64,000 bases of DNA, taken from contig NZ_JACHJY010000002.1 of assembly GCF_014203895.1 (NCBI RefSeq), positions 868,001 to 932,000 on the forward strand, written 5' to 3'. This DNA comes from Streptomyces nymphaeiformis. GTDB lineage: Bacteria > Actinomycetota > Actinomycetes > Streptomycetales > Streptomycetaceae. Of this stretch, positions 43,360-52,801 are shown piece after piece; the stretch's first letter is position 1; every line of letters begins with the position of its first letter. The translations under genes were made by a program, and so were the position numbers. Under the pieces are notes generated by a model. It saw nothing but the letters and a program-made list of their open reading frames with translations, did not search any database and was not told the DNA's origin.

Positions 43360-44163
43360 TCACTCCCTGGGCCGGCAGCCGGTCAGCTCCTTCCACGCCC
43401 GGCGCTCCTCTCTCCACCTCTTCTCGGCACGGTCAAGCCTCTCGTCCGCGCGCTGGGCCTCCAACAGTTCCTGCTCGGCCTCGTCCGCCTTTCGCAGTTC
43501 CTCTTCCGCGCGCGCGTTGATCTGTTCGATCTGTGCTTGGAGGGTCGCGATCCTTTCCTCCCGGCGTACCAGGTCTTGCCTCGCGGGGAGGGTCTGGTTG
43601 CGGATCCGCTCCTCGAAACGGTGGACTTCCCTCTCGTCGTACTGGCCGTGGGGGTACTCGGCCGACCGCCACATGCCGTCGGCGTCCATGACCTCGACGT
43701 AGGTGCACTGTCCGCCGAGCTTGAGGGAGACCTCGATCCGGGCCAGCCGAAGGATCTTCTCGACTTCGGTCGTCGCCTCCTGCTCCTCGCGGCTCTCCTT
43801 CACAGCGAGGAAGACGAGAGCGTGCTCGTGCAGGCGAAGTGCTCCCAGCCGGCCGACGACCTCGCCTTCCTCTTCCCGCCCGAGACGGCTGATCTCAGCC
43901 TCCCGCTTGCCCACCTCCCGGTTGCGGGCGCCGAGGATCTCCTTCCGGCGCCTGGCAGGGCCGGAAGCCTCTTCGGCGCGGTTTTCCCTGACGCGTCTCA
44001 ACTGCTCCCGTGCAGCCTTCAACGCCTGCCTGTGCGGTGCGTACTCGGGCCTGAACGCGAACTTCAACTCGGTCAGCCGGCACGGATAGAGCGTGAGCCA
44101 GTACAATGCGTACCCAGCTCCCAGGACCGTGGCGGCCAGGAGACCGCCCACCAGGTTGCTCAA
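43360..44163 (-). CDS. membrane-anchored coiled-coil protein
   Basis: A 267-aa protein. Residues 5-25 form one transmembrane helix (VGGLLAATVLGAGYALYWLTLY). Most of the remainder is long charged helix: 45-100, and 185-255 with EERIATLQAQIEQINARAEE. A central region of about 60 residues (LGGQCTYVEVMDADGMW) is more globular. Function unknown. It points toward the radical SAM run and ends 90 bases from the MazG-like gene. Confidence 0.6.
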   Translation of the reverse strand: MSNLVGGLLAATVLGAGYALYWLTLYPCRLTELKFAFRPEYAPHRQALKAAREQLRRVRENRAEEASGPARRRKEILGARNREVGKREAEISRLGREEEGEVVGRLGALRLHEHALVFLAVKESREEQEATTEVEKILRLARIEVSLKLGGQCTYVEVMDADGMWRSAEYPHGQYDEREVHRFEERIRNQTLPARQDLVRREERIATLQAQIEQINARAEEELRKADEAEQELLEAQRADERLDRAEKRWREERRAWKELTGCRPRE

Positions 44164-44311
44164 TCTCGTTTCTCCTCCCTATCGATGCTCTGCGACGGCC
44201 CGCCGGTGCGGGCCGGGGGGCCGATGGCGTCCTTGGCGTGTTCGGGGCGGACCGGCCCGGCTGCCTGCTGCGCGGGTCGCGGACGGCGGCCAGGCGATAG
44301 GCGGCTCCGCT

Positions 44312-45214
44312 CAAACCCCTGGCGGTGTTGCCTCCGTGAGCGGACTCACCAGGCCTTCTTGCCGGCGGGGAGGCCCCGTCACTGTCCCTGGCGGCCAGTG
44401 ACTGGGCGCGGCCGTAGGTGACGGACACGTGCTTGGGCGCCGAGGCGACGAGATCGAGCAGACCACCGGGCACGTCAGGGCCGCCGGCGTCGGCAGCGGG
44501 GGGAGGAGATGTCGTCCAGGAGGGTGTCGAGGAGGCGGGCCAGGGTCCTGCTGCCGGTGCCCGAGTGGCCGTAGTCGATGCCGTAATCGGACCGCTTGGG
44601 AGCGAGCCACAGGGACTGGTCCTCGGTGCGGTTCCAGCAGACGTCCCGGCTGAGGGTGACTTCGGCGAGGAGGGAGTGGCTCGGCAGGCGCTGCAGCGCA
44701 GGGCGGGAGAATCCCGCCACACGGTGGGCCAGGACGTCGCGGCGTTCGGTGATGGCAGGCCGGCCCGCGCGGCGCACGACCTCGTCCGGTTCCTCGGGTG
44801 CGGGCCGGTGCAGTCGGACCGGTACGGCGCAGGCCGGCCGAGGACCGCCTCCAGCCGGGACCAGGTCGTGTCGTACTGCGTGCCGGAGCCGTCGACGTCC
44901 AGGACGTGGAGCTCGGGGACGTAGGGATGCTGCACCTGGGTGCTCGTCTGCGCGACGACCACGCACGCGCACCGGCCCGCCAGCTGCGGACCGTGAGCCC
45001 TCCGCAGAGCCCTGAGCACCAGGGCCGGCGACGCGTTGCCGTCGACCATCGAGTGCACCAGGCCCGGCGCGCCGTGGCTGGTTTCCCAGCGAAGGATCGC
45101 GTAGGGGTCGACGAACTCGGTCTGGTCGAATGTGGCCCTTCCTGCCACTTGCTGAAGCCATCGCTCCGTGCTCTCGGCGTGGGCATTCGGCGCGCCACCA
45201 GTGGAGAACTCCAT
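44312..45214 (-). pseudogene. unknown protein, frameshifted at least twice
   Basis: Begins MEFSTGGAPNAHAESTERWL at 45214 and reads well to about residue 125 (YVPELHVLDVDGSGTQYD). The frame then changes near 44820, and a second frame gives HRVAGFSRPALQRLPSHSLL and SRDVCWNRTEDQSLWLAPK. It changes again at a run of six C near 44505 into LLDLVASAPKHVSVTYGRAQ. Codon quality is high in all three parts, so this was a single gene of about 260 aa. I do not recognise the family. Confidence 0.5.
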
Positions 45215-45429
45215 GCCGTCCTTCCAGCGCCAGGACGGTCGGCGCGGCTCTGAGCGGCATCGACCGCAGACCGGGGCCCACGCCCCTTTCTCACCTTGTC
45301 CGCACGAAGCCGTGGGCGCCGACCAACCAGCGGAATCTGTCACGGAGTTGGCGTGATTGCGCTGCCCCGGCCCTGGTCGAGCAGAGGTACCGGGCCGTGC
45401 TTGAGGTACTGCCTCGGCGTTCGCGCGCG

Positions 45430-45600
45430 GCTTGCCCTTCGAGATCTCGGCAAGGCTGACGGGCCGGCCGAGGCGTTCGCCAGCGCAGCGGCGATGCACG
45501 CGGGCCCCGGGGCAGGGGAGTCATCCCCCTCCGGGTCCAGTCGATGACACTCGTATGGGTGTACGTGAACTCCTGCCCGGCGGCTCTGGATCTGTCCGGG
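45430..45600 (-). pseudogene. possible helix-turn-helix regulator fragment
   Basis: Pieces in two frames (FTYTHTSVIDWTRRGMTP, then CIAAALAN and ERLGRPVSLAEISKG) recall the end of an XRE-type regulator of streptomycetes, where a W-x-x-RG segment precedes a LGRPV(S/T)LAEI helix. It overlaps the 3' extension of the HAD frame. Short and broken; weak call. Confidence 0.28.
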
Positions 45601-46225
45601 CCAGGAGCCAGGTGCAGGCTCCCACGATGGTGTCGGCGATGTGTCGAGGGCGCGGGCCTCCGGGGTGAGTGCGTCCATGGGAGATCCAGAGGGTGCGTAA
45701 TCCGGCGTCGTTTCCTCCCGCGACATCGGCTTCGAGCGAGTCGCCGACGACCCATGCTTCTTCCGTGGTGGCGCCGAGCCGGGCGAGAGCGGCATGGAAG
45801 AGAGCAGGATCGGGCTTGCGGACCCCGTGGTCGGAGGAGATCACGACCGTCGGCAGCAGGTCGGTGAGGCGTGCGGAGGCGAGCTTGGCGTGCTGGGCCT
45901 CGTGATCACCGTTGGTGACCACGGCGAGCTGCCAGCCGCGGGCGACCAGAGCGTGGACCGCGGTGTTCACCGCGGGGCGGTACGGGACGAGCTGGGGCGT
46001 GCGGCGGCGAAACGCGGCGTAGTGCTCCTCGACGGTGCCGGGCACGTCGTGACGGGCTTTGACGAGGGCGAAGAACTCGCGGCGGCGCCCGGAGTGCGTG
46101 GCATCCGCCTCGTGAAGCCAGTTCTCGGGGATGGCATGGGTGGCGGAGAACTCCTTGGCCCAGGCGGTGAAGGCGGCTGCGCGGTCGGTGAGGGTGTCGT
46201 CCAGGTCGAGCAGGGCGGTGGGCAT
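45521..46225 (-). CDS. HAD-superfamily hydrolase
   Basis: A 234-aa product. Motif I is LLDLDDTLTD with the full DxD pair, motif II is VVTNGDH, the lysine lies in GVRKPDPALF, and motif IV is VVGDSLEADVAG. The cap domain spans about residues 15-90. The last 20 residues (after ACTWLLA) look like read-through into broken sequence, so the natural C-terminus may be altered. A phosphatase of the pyrimidine/phosphoglycolate type is plausible. It lies 25 bases after the twin-Nudix gene on the same strand. Confidence 0.8.
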   Translation of the reverse strand: MPTALLDLDDTLTDRAAAFTAWAKEFSATHAIPENWLHEADATHSGRRREFFALVKARHDVPGTVEEHYAAFRRRTPQLVPYRPAVNTAVHALVARGWQLAVVTNGDHEAQHAKLASARLTDLLPTVVISSDHGVRKPDPALFHAALARLGATTEEAWVVGDSLEADVAGGNDAGLRTLWISHGRTHPGGPRPRHIADTIVGACTWLLARTDPEPPGRSSRTPIRVSSTGPGGG

Positions 46226-46250
46226 GGTGAAGTCCGTCCAGGGCCGTGGC

Positions 46251-47342
46251 TCACCAGGTGCGGGGGCCGACGAGTTCGGTGATGGGCCGATGGGCAGCCC
46301 GGGGGATGCGCAGCAGGGCGCGGGCCCGGTGGACGGCCATGAGCTGGTCGGCCGCGGCCGGGCCCCAGTCGAACAGCTCCACCGCCTGCTCGGGGGTGGC
46401 CAGGACGCGGATGTGCGTGCGGCCGGTGGCCGGGTCGACGGGCGGCGCGCCGATGCGTTCGAGCGCCGCGGCGTAGCGCACGCGCGCGCAGGGCTCATCG
46501 GGATCAGACAGGTACCCGAGATACACGGCGCCGGTCAGTTCGGCCGCGGCCTCTTCCCGGGTTTCACGCACGAGCGTGGCCTCGGGATCACCGTCGCCCT
46601 CGGGTTCCGGGGTGCCGCCGGGCAGACAGGCCGCTCCTGTATCGGGTTCGAGGAGCACGAGGACACGGCCGTCGGGGGCGAAGGCCCACGCCCAGGACTG
46701 GCGAACCGTGAGGCCGTCGGGAACGGGGCGGGGATGGAAGGGGAAATGGTGACGTGCCCGGCCGGTGCGCAGGACGCCTACCCGGTCCAGGACGCTTGGC
46801 GAGAGCGGGACGCCGTCCTCCAGGAGGACGACGCCTGCGCCGTCGATCCGGGCGCGGAGCGCGGACAGGGCACGGCGGGCGTCGCCCGGAGACATGAGGG
46901 CGGGCAGATCGGCCGGTTCGACGAACTCGACCGCCTGGATCTCGTCGGCCGGCAGACGGATCGCGGCGATCTGGTCTTCGCTCCAGACGCCGCCGTCGAA
47001 GACGTGCAGAATCTCGCCGGGAAAGCACATCTCCTCGGGTGCCTGGACGGCATCAGCGGAGACCCAGTCGACTGCGAGACCCCGGCGGATGGTGGCGGTG
47101 GCGTCGAGTTCCTCCTTCAGCTCGCGCGAAGCGGCCTGGGCGGCGGTCTCGCCCTTGTCGACGGCGCCTCCCGGCAGGAGCCGGAAAGGCCGGTAGCCCA
47201 CCTTCTGGACCAGGACCTTGCCCTGCTCGTTCGTGATCAGCACGGAGGTGCCGGCCCACAGGGCCGCCGAGGCACGCAGCGCCCCGTACTCTTCGTCGGT
47301 CATCTCCGCCGCAGGCGGCTGGTCTTCGGCGCGTGTCGTCAT
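46251..47342 (-). CDS. twin Nudix-domain protein
   Basis: A 363-aa protein from ATG 47342. Two Nudix domains are fused. The first box, GGAVDKGETAAQAA then SRELKEEL, lies at about 58-79. The second, GGTPEPEGDGDPEATLV then RETREEAA, starts near residue 225. Both retain the REuxEE metal-binding core, but the box spacing of the second is stretched by an Asp/Gly-rich insert. Such doubled Nudix proteins hydrolyse nucleoside diphosphate derivatives. Translation is probably coupled with the HAD gene downstream. Confidence 0.8.
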   Translation of the reverse strand: MTTRAEDQPPAAEMTDEEYGALRASAALWAGTSVLITNEQGKVLVQKVGYRPFRLLPGGAVDKGETAAQAASRELKEELDATATIRRGLAVDWVSADAVQAPEEMCFPGEILHVFDGGVWSEDQIAAIRLPADEIQAVEFVEPADLPALMSPGDARRALSALRARIDGAGVVLLEDGVPLSPSVLDRVGVLRTGRARHHFPFHPRPVPDGLTVRQSWAWAFAPDGRVLVLLEPDTGAACLPGGTPEPEGDGDPEATLVRETREEAAAELTGAVYLGYLSDPDEPCARVRYAAALERIGAPPVDPATGRTHIRVLATPEQAVELFDWGPAAADQLMAVHRARALLRIPRAAHRPITELVGPRTW

Positions 47343-47388
47343 CGTTTCTCCGATCAGAGAGGGGCGTGTCGAGGAGCGGAAAGGCGGG

Positions 47389-48085
47389 TCAGGCCGTGAG
47401 CCGGTCCATGGTGGCCGGCGCGGCCCCGAAACCGATCCGGGTGAACTGCTCGAAGCAGATGGTCCGGTGGCGGTCGGCTTCGGGCAGACGGGCAAGGATG
47501 CCGGGCAGAGGTCGCTCGCGGGCGACCTCACCGCGGTGTGCGCTCACAGCCTTCCGCTTGGCGGCTGCCCACGGCGTGACGTCGACGCGCACGGTCACGT
47601 ACGCGTCCTCGACCGCGAGGACGCTCTTGCCCACTCGTTCCATCAGCGGACCGAGCAGGCCCACACCCGACCTGGAGTGGGTGGCCGCGTACAGGTCGGA
47701 CACCCGCCACGGAGGCCCCACTTTGGGATACAGGCAAGCGTGACCCGCGGCTTCGACGGCGAGCAGGGTGACCTGGTGCGTCCGGACACGGTCGGGATGG
47801 CCCGTCAACTGGCCGACGGCATCATGTGTCACTACGGCGATCGGCTTGAAGGCATGCAGGTGAGCGACGAGACGGCCCACGACTTCGTCGAGGGGCGCGT
47901 CGATGAGACGGGGGCGGCCGGGAGCCGCTTCGGGATTTCGGGCGTCACCGTAGCCGAGCAGCCGCGGGGCGCCGGCGCCCAGGACGGCAAGGGCGTCAGC
48001 GAGTTCGGGCGCGCGTCGGCTGTCCGGTGCCCAGATGGCGGTGACGACGGCGGTATCCGCGCCAGCGGCGTGGTCGCATCGCCCG
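47389..48085 (-). pseudogene. PIG-L deacetylase, N-terminus deleted
   Basis: The frame enters at ADTAVVTAIWAPDSRRAPEL and continues through RLLGYGDARNPEAAPG, TGHPDRVRTHQVTLLAVEAA and VTVRVDVTPWAAAKRKAVSA to a TGA at 47389-47391. This is the middle and end of a PIG-L/GlcNAc-deacetylase-type protein with its HPDHxx-H zinc motif (here HPDRVRTH). The N-terminal AHPDD active-site segment is absent: upstream sequence is the truncated glycosyltransferase in another frame. A deletion has joined the two genes near 48085. Confidence 0.65.
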
Positions 48086-48452
48086 GCCCCGTCGGCCGAG
48101 GCTGCACCCAGGAGGCTTCGGGATGCTGCTCGGACTCGGCAACAAGCCGGGCCAGGACGTCGGTGCGGGGGAAGCCGGCGTCGTTGTCGAGGAAGAACGG
48201 CCATTCGGCCGGGTCGCCTGCCTTGCGGAGCGCGTCGGCGCTGGCATTGCGGCCGCCGGGGATACCGATGTTCTCGGGCAGGGACACGGTGAGCGCAGTA
48301 GGTGGCACGACTTCGGGGCGGCACCCGTTGCCGACCACGACCACCCGGACATCGGCATCGCTCGGCGCGAGGAGCGTCGCCTGCGCGGCAGCCTCCTCGT
48401 CCGGTCGGTCGTTCGAGGTCAGAACGACGACGTAGACGTGTGGGTGGGGCAC
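48086..48452 (-). pseudogene. GT2-type glycosyltransferase, C-terminus deleted
   Basis: GTG 48452 with GGAGG five bases upstream starts VPHPHVYVVVLTSNDRPDEE. GT2-like features follow: VRVVVVGNGCRPEVVPP, LPENIGIPGGRNASADAL and the DxD-like FFLDNDAGFPRTD. After EASWVQPR the sequence joins the PIG-L remnant in a different frame. About 120 codons of a protein normally near 280-300 aa remain, including the donor-binding part but not the acceptor site. Confidence 0.6.
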
Positions 48453-49334
48453 GGGTTCCTCCAGGTCGCTGAGGGCCGGTCTGGTCAGGGTGAGGGGACG
48501 GGGACGCCGGTGAGGTGCCTCGGCCCGGCGGGCGACGAGCGGGGCGAGGTGGGGATGGACGCCCCGGGCACAGGCCTGAAGGAGCTGCCCGAGGGCGACA
48601 AGCTCCCCGTCCCGGCCGGCGGGAGCGTCGAGGACGTCCGCGAACTCACGCCGTACGCGCGCGGCGACCGCCGGAACCGTCAGGGAGTAGGCGTGCAGGA
48701 GGCCCGGGTCGTAACCGACCGGCATGCGGCCCCATCCTTCCCAGTCAAAGATGATCAGGGTGGGGGCGGCGAGGTTGGCCCAGTGCAGGTCCGCGTGCCC
48801 GGTGGTGTGGCCGCTGATCTGCGGCGGGTCGATGCCCAGGAAGGTGCGGAAGTTGCGGTCGATCCACGCCTGCCGGACGGCCTCACGGTCGGTCGGCACT
48901 GCGGCGAGCGCGTGCGTTGCCGCGCGCAGGTCTCGCCACCAGGAGTCCGGCAGCCCGGGGTCGCGGTCGAGCACGGGGCTGCCGGCGACGACGGCCGGTG
49001 TGGTGATGAGCTCGGTGAGCTCGGCCCGGTAGGAGTAGGGACCGCCCGTCCAGTCCAGAAAGTTCCGCAGTCGGGGTCGTGGCACGGACCGGGGGACCGC
49101 CGTGTCTGCCAGGGCGGTGCCCTCCCACAGCCGTCCGCCGGCCTTCTCGGACGGCGCGGAGACGACCCGCAGCCAGCTTGTCCCGGCGCGGCGTCCAAGC
49201 GTGCGGCCCTGCCAGCCCCATACCTCCGGCCCGACCGGTGTGACCTGCAGGCCGCGAGCCGCGGTGGTCAGTGCACGGCGCATCCGTGCGGCGTCCTCCG
49301 TAGCCTCCGGCGCCGTGAACACCTTTGCGCTCAT
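48453..49334 (-). CDS. APH-fold phosphotransferase
   Basis: About 294 codons from ATG 49334 (MSAKVFTAPEATEDA). The APH catalytic loop is GHADLHWANLAAP (consensus HxDxxxxN) and the metal-binding D is in LIIFDWEGWG. The N-lobe is short. Family members phosphorylate aminoglycosides, choline, sugars or other small alcohols. No in-frame stop occurs before the glycosyltransferase start at 48452, so a fused APH-GT2 frame is possible, but GGAGG before the second start suggests two overlapping genes. Follows the broken Nudix gene by one base. Confidence 0.7.
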
Positions 49335-49335
49335 G

Positions 49336-49773
49336 GTCGGTTCCTCGATTCACGTCGTGCTGTCCAACGGGTCCGGGCAGGGAGGTGTCACGGCTGCCGG
49401 CCGGCACTTCGGGCGAACACCGGCCGTGCGGACTCTTGCGGGAATCTGTGTCAGAACAGGCAACGTGCGCGTCCTCGACCCTCGCGACAAGCCCGCTCTC
49501 TTCACGGAGCTCGCGGACCGCGGCCGCCTCGAAAGACTCCGAGCCGTTCGTCTTCCCGCCCGGGAGTTCCAGGTGACCGCGCCGAGACGAGCCCGGCAGC
49601 ACGCGTCCGGTCTCGTCCGCGACCACCGCGCATGCCGCAGTCGGCGTCCAGCGCCCGGCCGCCGTCCGGGCCGGGGCACGCCGGGTCAGCAGCTCCCGCT
49701 CGTCGTCGCTGAGCAGCCGGAACCCCTTCCCGTCGGTATGGTGCTCTTCCCACTGGGACCGCACGACATACAT
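49336..49773 (-). pseudogene. Nudix hydrolase, 3' end lost
   Basis: Starts MYVVRSQWEEHHTDGKGFRL. The complete Nudix box GKTNGSESFEAAAV-RELREESGL is present around residues 73-96, after a strand LELPGG. Soon after ARVEDAHVA the frame degenerates, and a neighbouring frame gives LPVLTQIPARVRTAG and a stop at about 49350. The remaining gene is shorter than a normal Nudix hydrolase of this kind by an estimated 40-50 residues and runs into the phosphotransferase gene. Confidence 0.6.
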
Positions 49774-49839
49774 CCGTCATCTCCTCGCGCGGCGAGGTAA
49801 GTTGTTCTGGCGCGGGGGCGGTGGGTGTCAGCCCTTCGG

Positions 49840-50343
49840 TCAGCCATCCCAGTCCCAGGTGTCGTAGTAGCCCGCCACTCCTGTGCGGCGGGCTTCCATG
49901 ACGGCGGTCAGCCGGGCGAAGTCCCGCTCCGGCATCAGTCCCCGCCAGTCCTCAAGTGGCAGAACCCGGACCTCGTCGTGTTCTTCGGGCGCCAGGGTGA
50001 TGTTCGTGAGCTGCTGTTCCGTGAGCCGGCCGCCGTCGAAGACCAGGCCTGAGGTCGCGAACGGCCATGCCGTGCCGGGGAGTCCGAAGATCGCCGCCAG
50101 CAGCTTCGGTGGGCCGGGCACCACGAGCCCGGTTTCCTCGGCGGTCTCGCGGGCGGCCGTGTCCCACGGCCGCTCGCCCGGCTCTGCCGTACCGCCCGGC
50201 CATTGCCAGGGATGCTCCGCGCTGTAGACGGCGTGCAGGTGCACCGGCCGGTCGTACGCGTCGGTGAAGAACACGCTGCCGAACACAGTGGCCTTCGGCA
50301 GCGTCGTCGCGTACTCCTCGGGAGGCAGCCACGTCGAGCTCAT
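49840..50343 (-). CDS. Nudix hydrolase, 167 aa
   Basis: Intact. Nudix box GGTAEPGERPWDTAARETAEETGL spans residues 50-73, REuxEExGU satisfied as RETAEETGL. A SVFFTDAYDRPVHLHAVYS strand pair precedes it and an FDGGRLTEQQL segment follows. Its ATG overlaps the TGA of the GNAT gene (ATGA at 50340-50343), so the two are translationally coupled. Substrate is probably a nucleoside diphosphate linked to another group. Confidence 0.82.
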   Translation of the reverse strand: MSSTWLPPEEYATTLPKATVFGSVFFTDAYDRPVHLHAVYSAEHPWQWPGGTAEPGERPWDTAARETAEETGLVVPGPPKLLAAIFGLPGTAWPFATSGLVFDGGRLTEQQLTNITLAPEEHDEVRVLPLEDWRGLMPERDFARLTAVMEARRTGVAGYYDTWDWDG

Positions 50344-50849
50344 GACCTTCCCTCCCCGGGCGTGGGGGAGAGCCGGGTCATCCGCATCAGGGCCGGCTCG
50401 GTGGCGAACCCGAACTCCCCGTACAGCGGGGCCGCCTCCTTGCTCGCGTGCAGCTCGAAAAGGGTGACCCCGTCCCGCGCCAAGTGGTCCAGCAGCGCGG
50501 CCACCGCCGCCCTGGCGAACCCACGGCGACGGTACGCGGGGTCGGTGGCGACGATGTGGATGCGCGCGGCCAGGCCCTGGGGGTAGCGCGGGGCCGGCAG
50601 GACGGGGTGGATGAGGCCGAGGGCGCAGGCAGCGAGCCCACCGGTCGGTGCGTCGACGACGTAGGCGCGGGCGTCGCCCGCGGGGCCGAGCCGTCCGGCG
50701 AGGTGATCGCGTGTCCTGTCGAGCCACTCCTTGTCGAGGGGTTCGGACAGGACGAAGGCCGAACGCAGTCGGCTGATTTCGGCGGCATCGTCCGGCTTGG
50801 CCGGCCGCACGACAGGATCCGCGGCGGGTGAAACGGTGTTGGGCGTCAT
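50340..50849 (-). CDS. GNAT-family N-acetyltransferase
   Basis: A 169-aa GNAT protein. VRPAKPDDAAEISRLRSAF starts the fold. The acetyl-CoA pyrophosphate-binding motif A is IVATDPAYRRRGFARAAVAALL (Q/RxxGxG/A type), and motif B contains ELHASKEAAPLYGEFGF. Acceptor unknown. The start overlaps the stop of the upstream phosphotransferase (ATGA at 50846-50849), and the stop overlaps the Nudix start. A tightly coupled three-gene set. Confidence 0.85.
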   Translation of the reverse strand: MTPNTVSPAADPVVRPAKPDDAAEISRLRSAFVLSEPLDKEWLDRTRDHLAGRLGPAGDARAYVVDAPTGGLAACALGLIHPVLPAPRYPQGLAARIHIVATDPAYRRRGFARAAVAALLDHLARDGVTLFELHASKEAAPLYGEFGFATEPALMRMTRLSPTPGEGRS

Positions 50850-52283
50850 GATGGGTTGCCTCCAGCGGGCGGTGTCGGGGCAGGGCAGAGCGTGCCGGCG
50901 CGGCTGCGGGCGAGGATGCGGCGACCGCGCTCCACCAGCTCGGGATCGCCGTGGGCGGTGCCGTAGCCGATGCCGGACACGGCGTCCAGGACCGCCTCCG
51001 TCGCTAGATGTGCCTGTTCGAGCGCGGTAAAGAGCCGGCCGTACCCGTCGAAGAAGGCCCGGCGGAGGTCCTCTCGGCCGTCGAAGTGGTCAGGGAGGCG
51101 GACAAGGTCCCGCACCACGGGCTGCGGTGCGGAGCGCTCGAAGTCCACGACTCGAAGGCTTCCGCCGGCCGCAAGCAGGATGTTCCGAATCTGGAAGTCC
51201 CCATGGGTCACCACCAGCGGCAGCGGCTCCAGAACGACGGCCTGTTCCACGACCGCCCGCACGTGCTCCTCATCACCGGGAGCCAGATGAGGCCGGGCCG
51301 CCTCCAGGTGCCGGTCCACCTTCGCGTACCGGTCCGCGCGGGTCACCGGGGCGACGGCCGTAGGGGAGGGAGAAGGAGGGCCGGCGTGAATCCGGCCCGC
51401 GAGCACGCCGAGCGACCGGAAAACGGCCTCCTCCTCGGCGCCGGTCAGGACCGCGCCGTGCAGGGGACGTCCCTCGACGGCGGTCACCACGACCGCCAGG
51501 AGCGCGGGGTCGGCGGCAACCAGGCGGGGCCCAGCGCCGCCCAAACCCGGGACCCATGTACGCAGTGCGGTCGTCTCCCGAGCGTGGAATTTGACGTTCT
51601 GGTGCACCTTGACGAACCACACCCCACCGCCGGCGCCGGTGACCCGCCACACCTGGCTGGTGCCCGGGCCCAAGAGGCGTCGGACCAACGGGTGATCCGG
51701 CCGACCGACCCTTCAGCGAAGTCCCGCACCTCCTGGGCAGGCTGCGGCCCGTCGGACCCAGGCGCGGGTAAGAGGCGCAGTCGGTCGACGGCCGGGTCGT
51801 AGCCGATCGGGCCGCCGGGCTCCTGGAAGTGCAGCGCCATCCTCGCGCCGGCCCGGTACGCGTCCAGCCCGGCCCGGCAGTAGGCCACCATCGGCACCCG
51901 CAAGGAATCGAACCCGAACCACTCCATCCGGTCACAGACCACCGGCTCCATGACCTCCGGCACCCCGGACCAGGAACGGACCTCGCAGAACACGCCGATC
52001 CGCGCGTCTCCGGCAGGCGCGCGGTGATGCACGGTGACCGCGGCGCACACGTCGTCCGGATCCACGACAAGGCCCGTCTCCTCGCGGGTCTCGCGGACGA
52101 GCGCGGTGACGGCGTCCTCGAAAGGCCCGTCGAGATGCCCAGAGGGAAGATGCCAATGCCCCGCGGCGTAGACGGAGCCGGCACGGTGCGACAGCAGCAC
52201 CTCCGGACCCGTCTCCCCCCCCCGTCGCGGACGGCGACCAGGTGGACATCGACCGGCACCGTGTACCGCTCGCCGCCGGTCAA
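50846..52283 (-). pseudogene. Nudix-phosphotransferase fusion gene broken by two homopolymer indels
   Basis: TTG 52283 follows GGGAGG and starts LTGGERYTVPVDVHLVAVRDG. A run of nine G (coding strand; 52215-52223) puts the next part out of frame; ten or seven G would restore ETGPEVLLSHR and the Nudix box (VRETREETGLVV). The frame continues to ITRWSDASWAR, where a missing G (near 51668) again shifts it. Restoring that G gives GTSQVWRVTGAGGGVW, an APH-type kinase with catalytic THGDFQIRN and VVDFE. So one gene of about 478 codons encodes a Nudix domain fused to a kinase. The second half alone could start at TTG 51688. Confidence 0.6.
52215..52223. repeat. nine-base C/G homopolymer inside the Nudix-kinase gene
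   Basis: Nine consecutive C on the plus strand (G9 on the coding strand). A one-base expansion to ten would restore the reading frame. Homopolymers of this length mutate quickly and are also error-prone in sequencing. Confidence 0.75.
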
Positions 52284-52618
52284 CGGGCACCTCCCGGACG
52301 GCGCGCAAGCAGCACGTCGAACACGGCATCCTCGATGAGGACGCCGTCCGTGGCGTGCTGCTCCAGCAGCGCCGGCGCCTCGGACTCGAACCGGGTGTGC
52401 CGGTCCTTGAAGAGATCGGCGCGGGCGAAGCTGGTGCTGCGCAGATAGGCGACCACGCCGGTCGGCGTCCAGGTGCGGCGGACCGGGGAACGGCGCTTGG
52501 TGATGTCGCTGAAGGCCGACTCGGCGAGGTCGTCCTCGTAGGAACGCTTCGGTCCGCTGTACATGCCCGTGGTGCCGGCTCGGCGGTCGGCACCGAGGTA
52601 GGACTGGATCAGGCGCTT
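52280..52618 (-). pseudogene. SAM-methyltransferase C-terminal fragment fused to IS110 sequence
   Basis: The fragment begins KRLIQSYLGADRRAGTTGMY and continues YEDDLAESAFSDITKR, then VVAYLRSTSFARADLF and DAVFDVLLARRPGG. This matches the C-terminal region of actinobacterial class I methyltransferases, where a Y-S-GP linker and the LLARRP end are common. Its N-terminal Rossmann part is replaced by the IS110 fragment in the same reading frame, so a chimeric 173-aa protein could be made. Ends four bases into the Nudix-kinase start region. Confidence 0.55.
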
Positions 52619-52801
52619 CAGGTCCGCTGCCCAGGTCACCGTGCCACCGTCAGCCAAGTCCAGGACGCCACTGAGCAGTTTCAACAGCTCGTCCTCACTG
52701 TTCGCCACTCGGCGCGAGAGCAGCTTGACGCCGTCCATGTCGATCACGGTGCAGTGGTGTTCCTCCTTGCCCGCGTCCGTTCCCGCCCACGGTTCGGGCA
52801 C
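52619..52801 (-). mobile_element. IS110-family transposase N-terminal fragment
   Basis: Sixty-one codons starting MPEPWAGTDAGKEEHHCTVI, then LLSRRVANSEDELLKLL and VTWAADL. The WxG(x)DxGK..H opening with the first catalytic Asp of the DEDD transposase is diagnostic of the IS110 family. The frame then passes directly into the methyltransferase fragment. No recombination end sequences could be fixed. Confidence 0.7.

Noticed and set aside
48883..49773. A 296-codon frame continuing from the Nudix gene into the phosphotransferase
   Set aside because: After the Nudix box the frame becomes Gly/Arg-rich and overlaps the phosphotransferase gene in another frame on the same strand. Only the first 130 residues look real.
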